From positions 558,001 through 622,000 of the forward strand of contig JAFCMP010000124.1 in assembly GCA_017506865.1 (NCBI GenBank): a stretch of 64,000 nucleotides of DNA, read 5' to 3'. This document shows, one piece after another, positions 63,552 through 64,000 of this stretch. The number at the start of each line of letters is the position of its first letter. The stretch's first letter is position 1. The translations under genes and the position numbers were made by a program. The notes under the pieces were generated by a model. That model worked only from the letters and a program-made list of their open reading frames with translations. It was not told the DNA's origin and made no database searches. Source of the DNA: Tribonema minus. Lineage: Eukaryota > Sar > Xanthophyceae > Tribonematales > Tribonemataceae.

Positions 63552-64000
63552 CTGAGGGGGTGGGAGGGGGGGAAGTAGATTTGTTGTTGACAAACTTGAC
63601 AACTTGCTCAGATAGGGGGGACAGAAAAAAATTGTGGAATTGACGTGGCCAAATGACTGACCCGGTATGCAGTAGAGTATGCAACAAAACTTTGTAGTAA
63701 CTTATTTGACAACAATTTGATGCAGTTGAGCCCCAGTGGTGCTGTGCTGGTATGGCGCTCAGCATTAATTGCAGCGCGCATCTATGGAGGACCCTCGTGC
63801 AGAGCGGAGCGATAATCAAGGTATGCATATAGGGCCGTCGTGCTGAGCACTGCATCAAATTTTGTTTGACAACGTATTAATGCAATTAAGGCCTAGTGGT
63901 GCTAGTGCAGCGATCAACATTGGTTGCAGCATGTATGTACACATGTAGGGCCATCTTGCTGAGCGCCGCTGATCACGGGCGCATTCGTGCCGCAAAGCAC

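Overview
This is a nuclear genome window from a eukaryote. Genes are split by spliceosomal introns (GT-AG, plus one probable GC-AG), exons are very GC-rich, and introns carry TTAGGG-type telomere-like repeats. A nuclear, intron-containing gene for a chloroplast-type elongation factor G indicates a photosynthetic organism. Multidomain histidine kinases and the telomere motif fit a secondary-plastid alga such as a haptophyte; that assignment is inference.

Layout (plus-strand coordinates). 1051-1155: last exon of an unknown plus-strand membrane protein. 6053-2925, minus: complete three-exon PEX2 (peroxisomal RING E3 component). 25186-10518, minus: membrane-anchored hybrid histidine kinase, about 12 exons. 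37083-27619, minus: six-exon GAF-histidine kinase. 38865-38471, minus: small two-exon gene fragment. 39100-47834, plus: gene with a fungal-transcription-factor-like helical region and acidic tail. About 49096-49537, plus: small unknown protein. 55120-51997, minus: 5'-truncated non-LTR retrotransposon with a 13-bp target-site duplication; a second 3' fragment of the same family lies in the hybrid kinase at 21591-21731. 63551-55809, minus: 3' ten exons of plastid EF-G, whose 5' end lies beyond the window.

Splice models were built by hand. In every multi-exon gene the exon phases join into one open frame: PEX2 365 residues, GAF kinase 1063, hybrid kinase 1020 if the proposed first exon is right, plastid EF-G 472 C-terminal residues, transcription-factor-like gene 402 or more.

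The main discovery is what fills the introns. Almost every intron holds decaying tandem copies of the adjacent exon-intron junction: 20-110 bp of exon edge plus the neighbouring intron sequence, repeated 1 to 12 times with periods from about 65 to 240 bp. Copies of an exon's tail follow it; copies of an exon's head precede it. Splice-like dinucleotides are often kept, so copies are presumably skipped or compete with the real site. Exon junctions commonly read CAG|GTG on both sides of the intron, as expected if introns arise and grow by tandem duplication of AGGT-containing segments. The two neighbouring kinases are homologous in their dimerization-phosphotransfer region, yet their introns there lie at different places, which agrees with recent intron gain.
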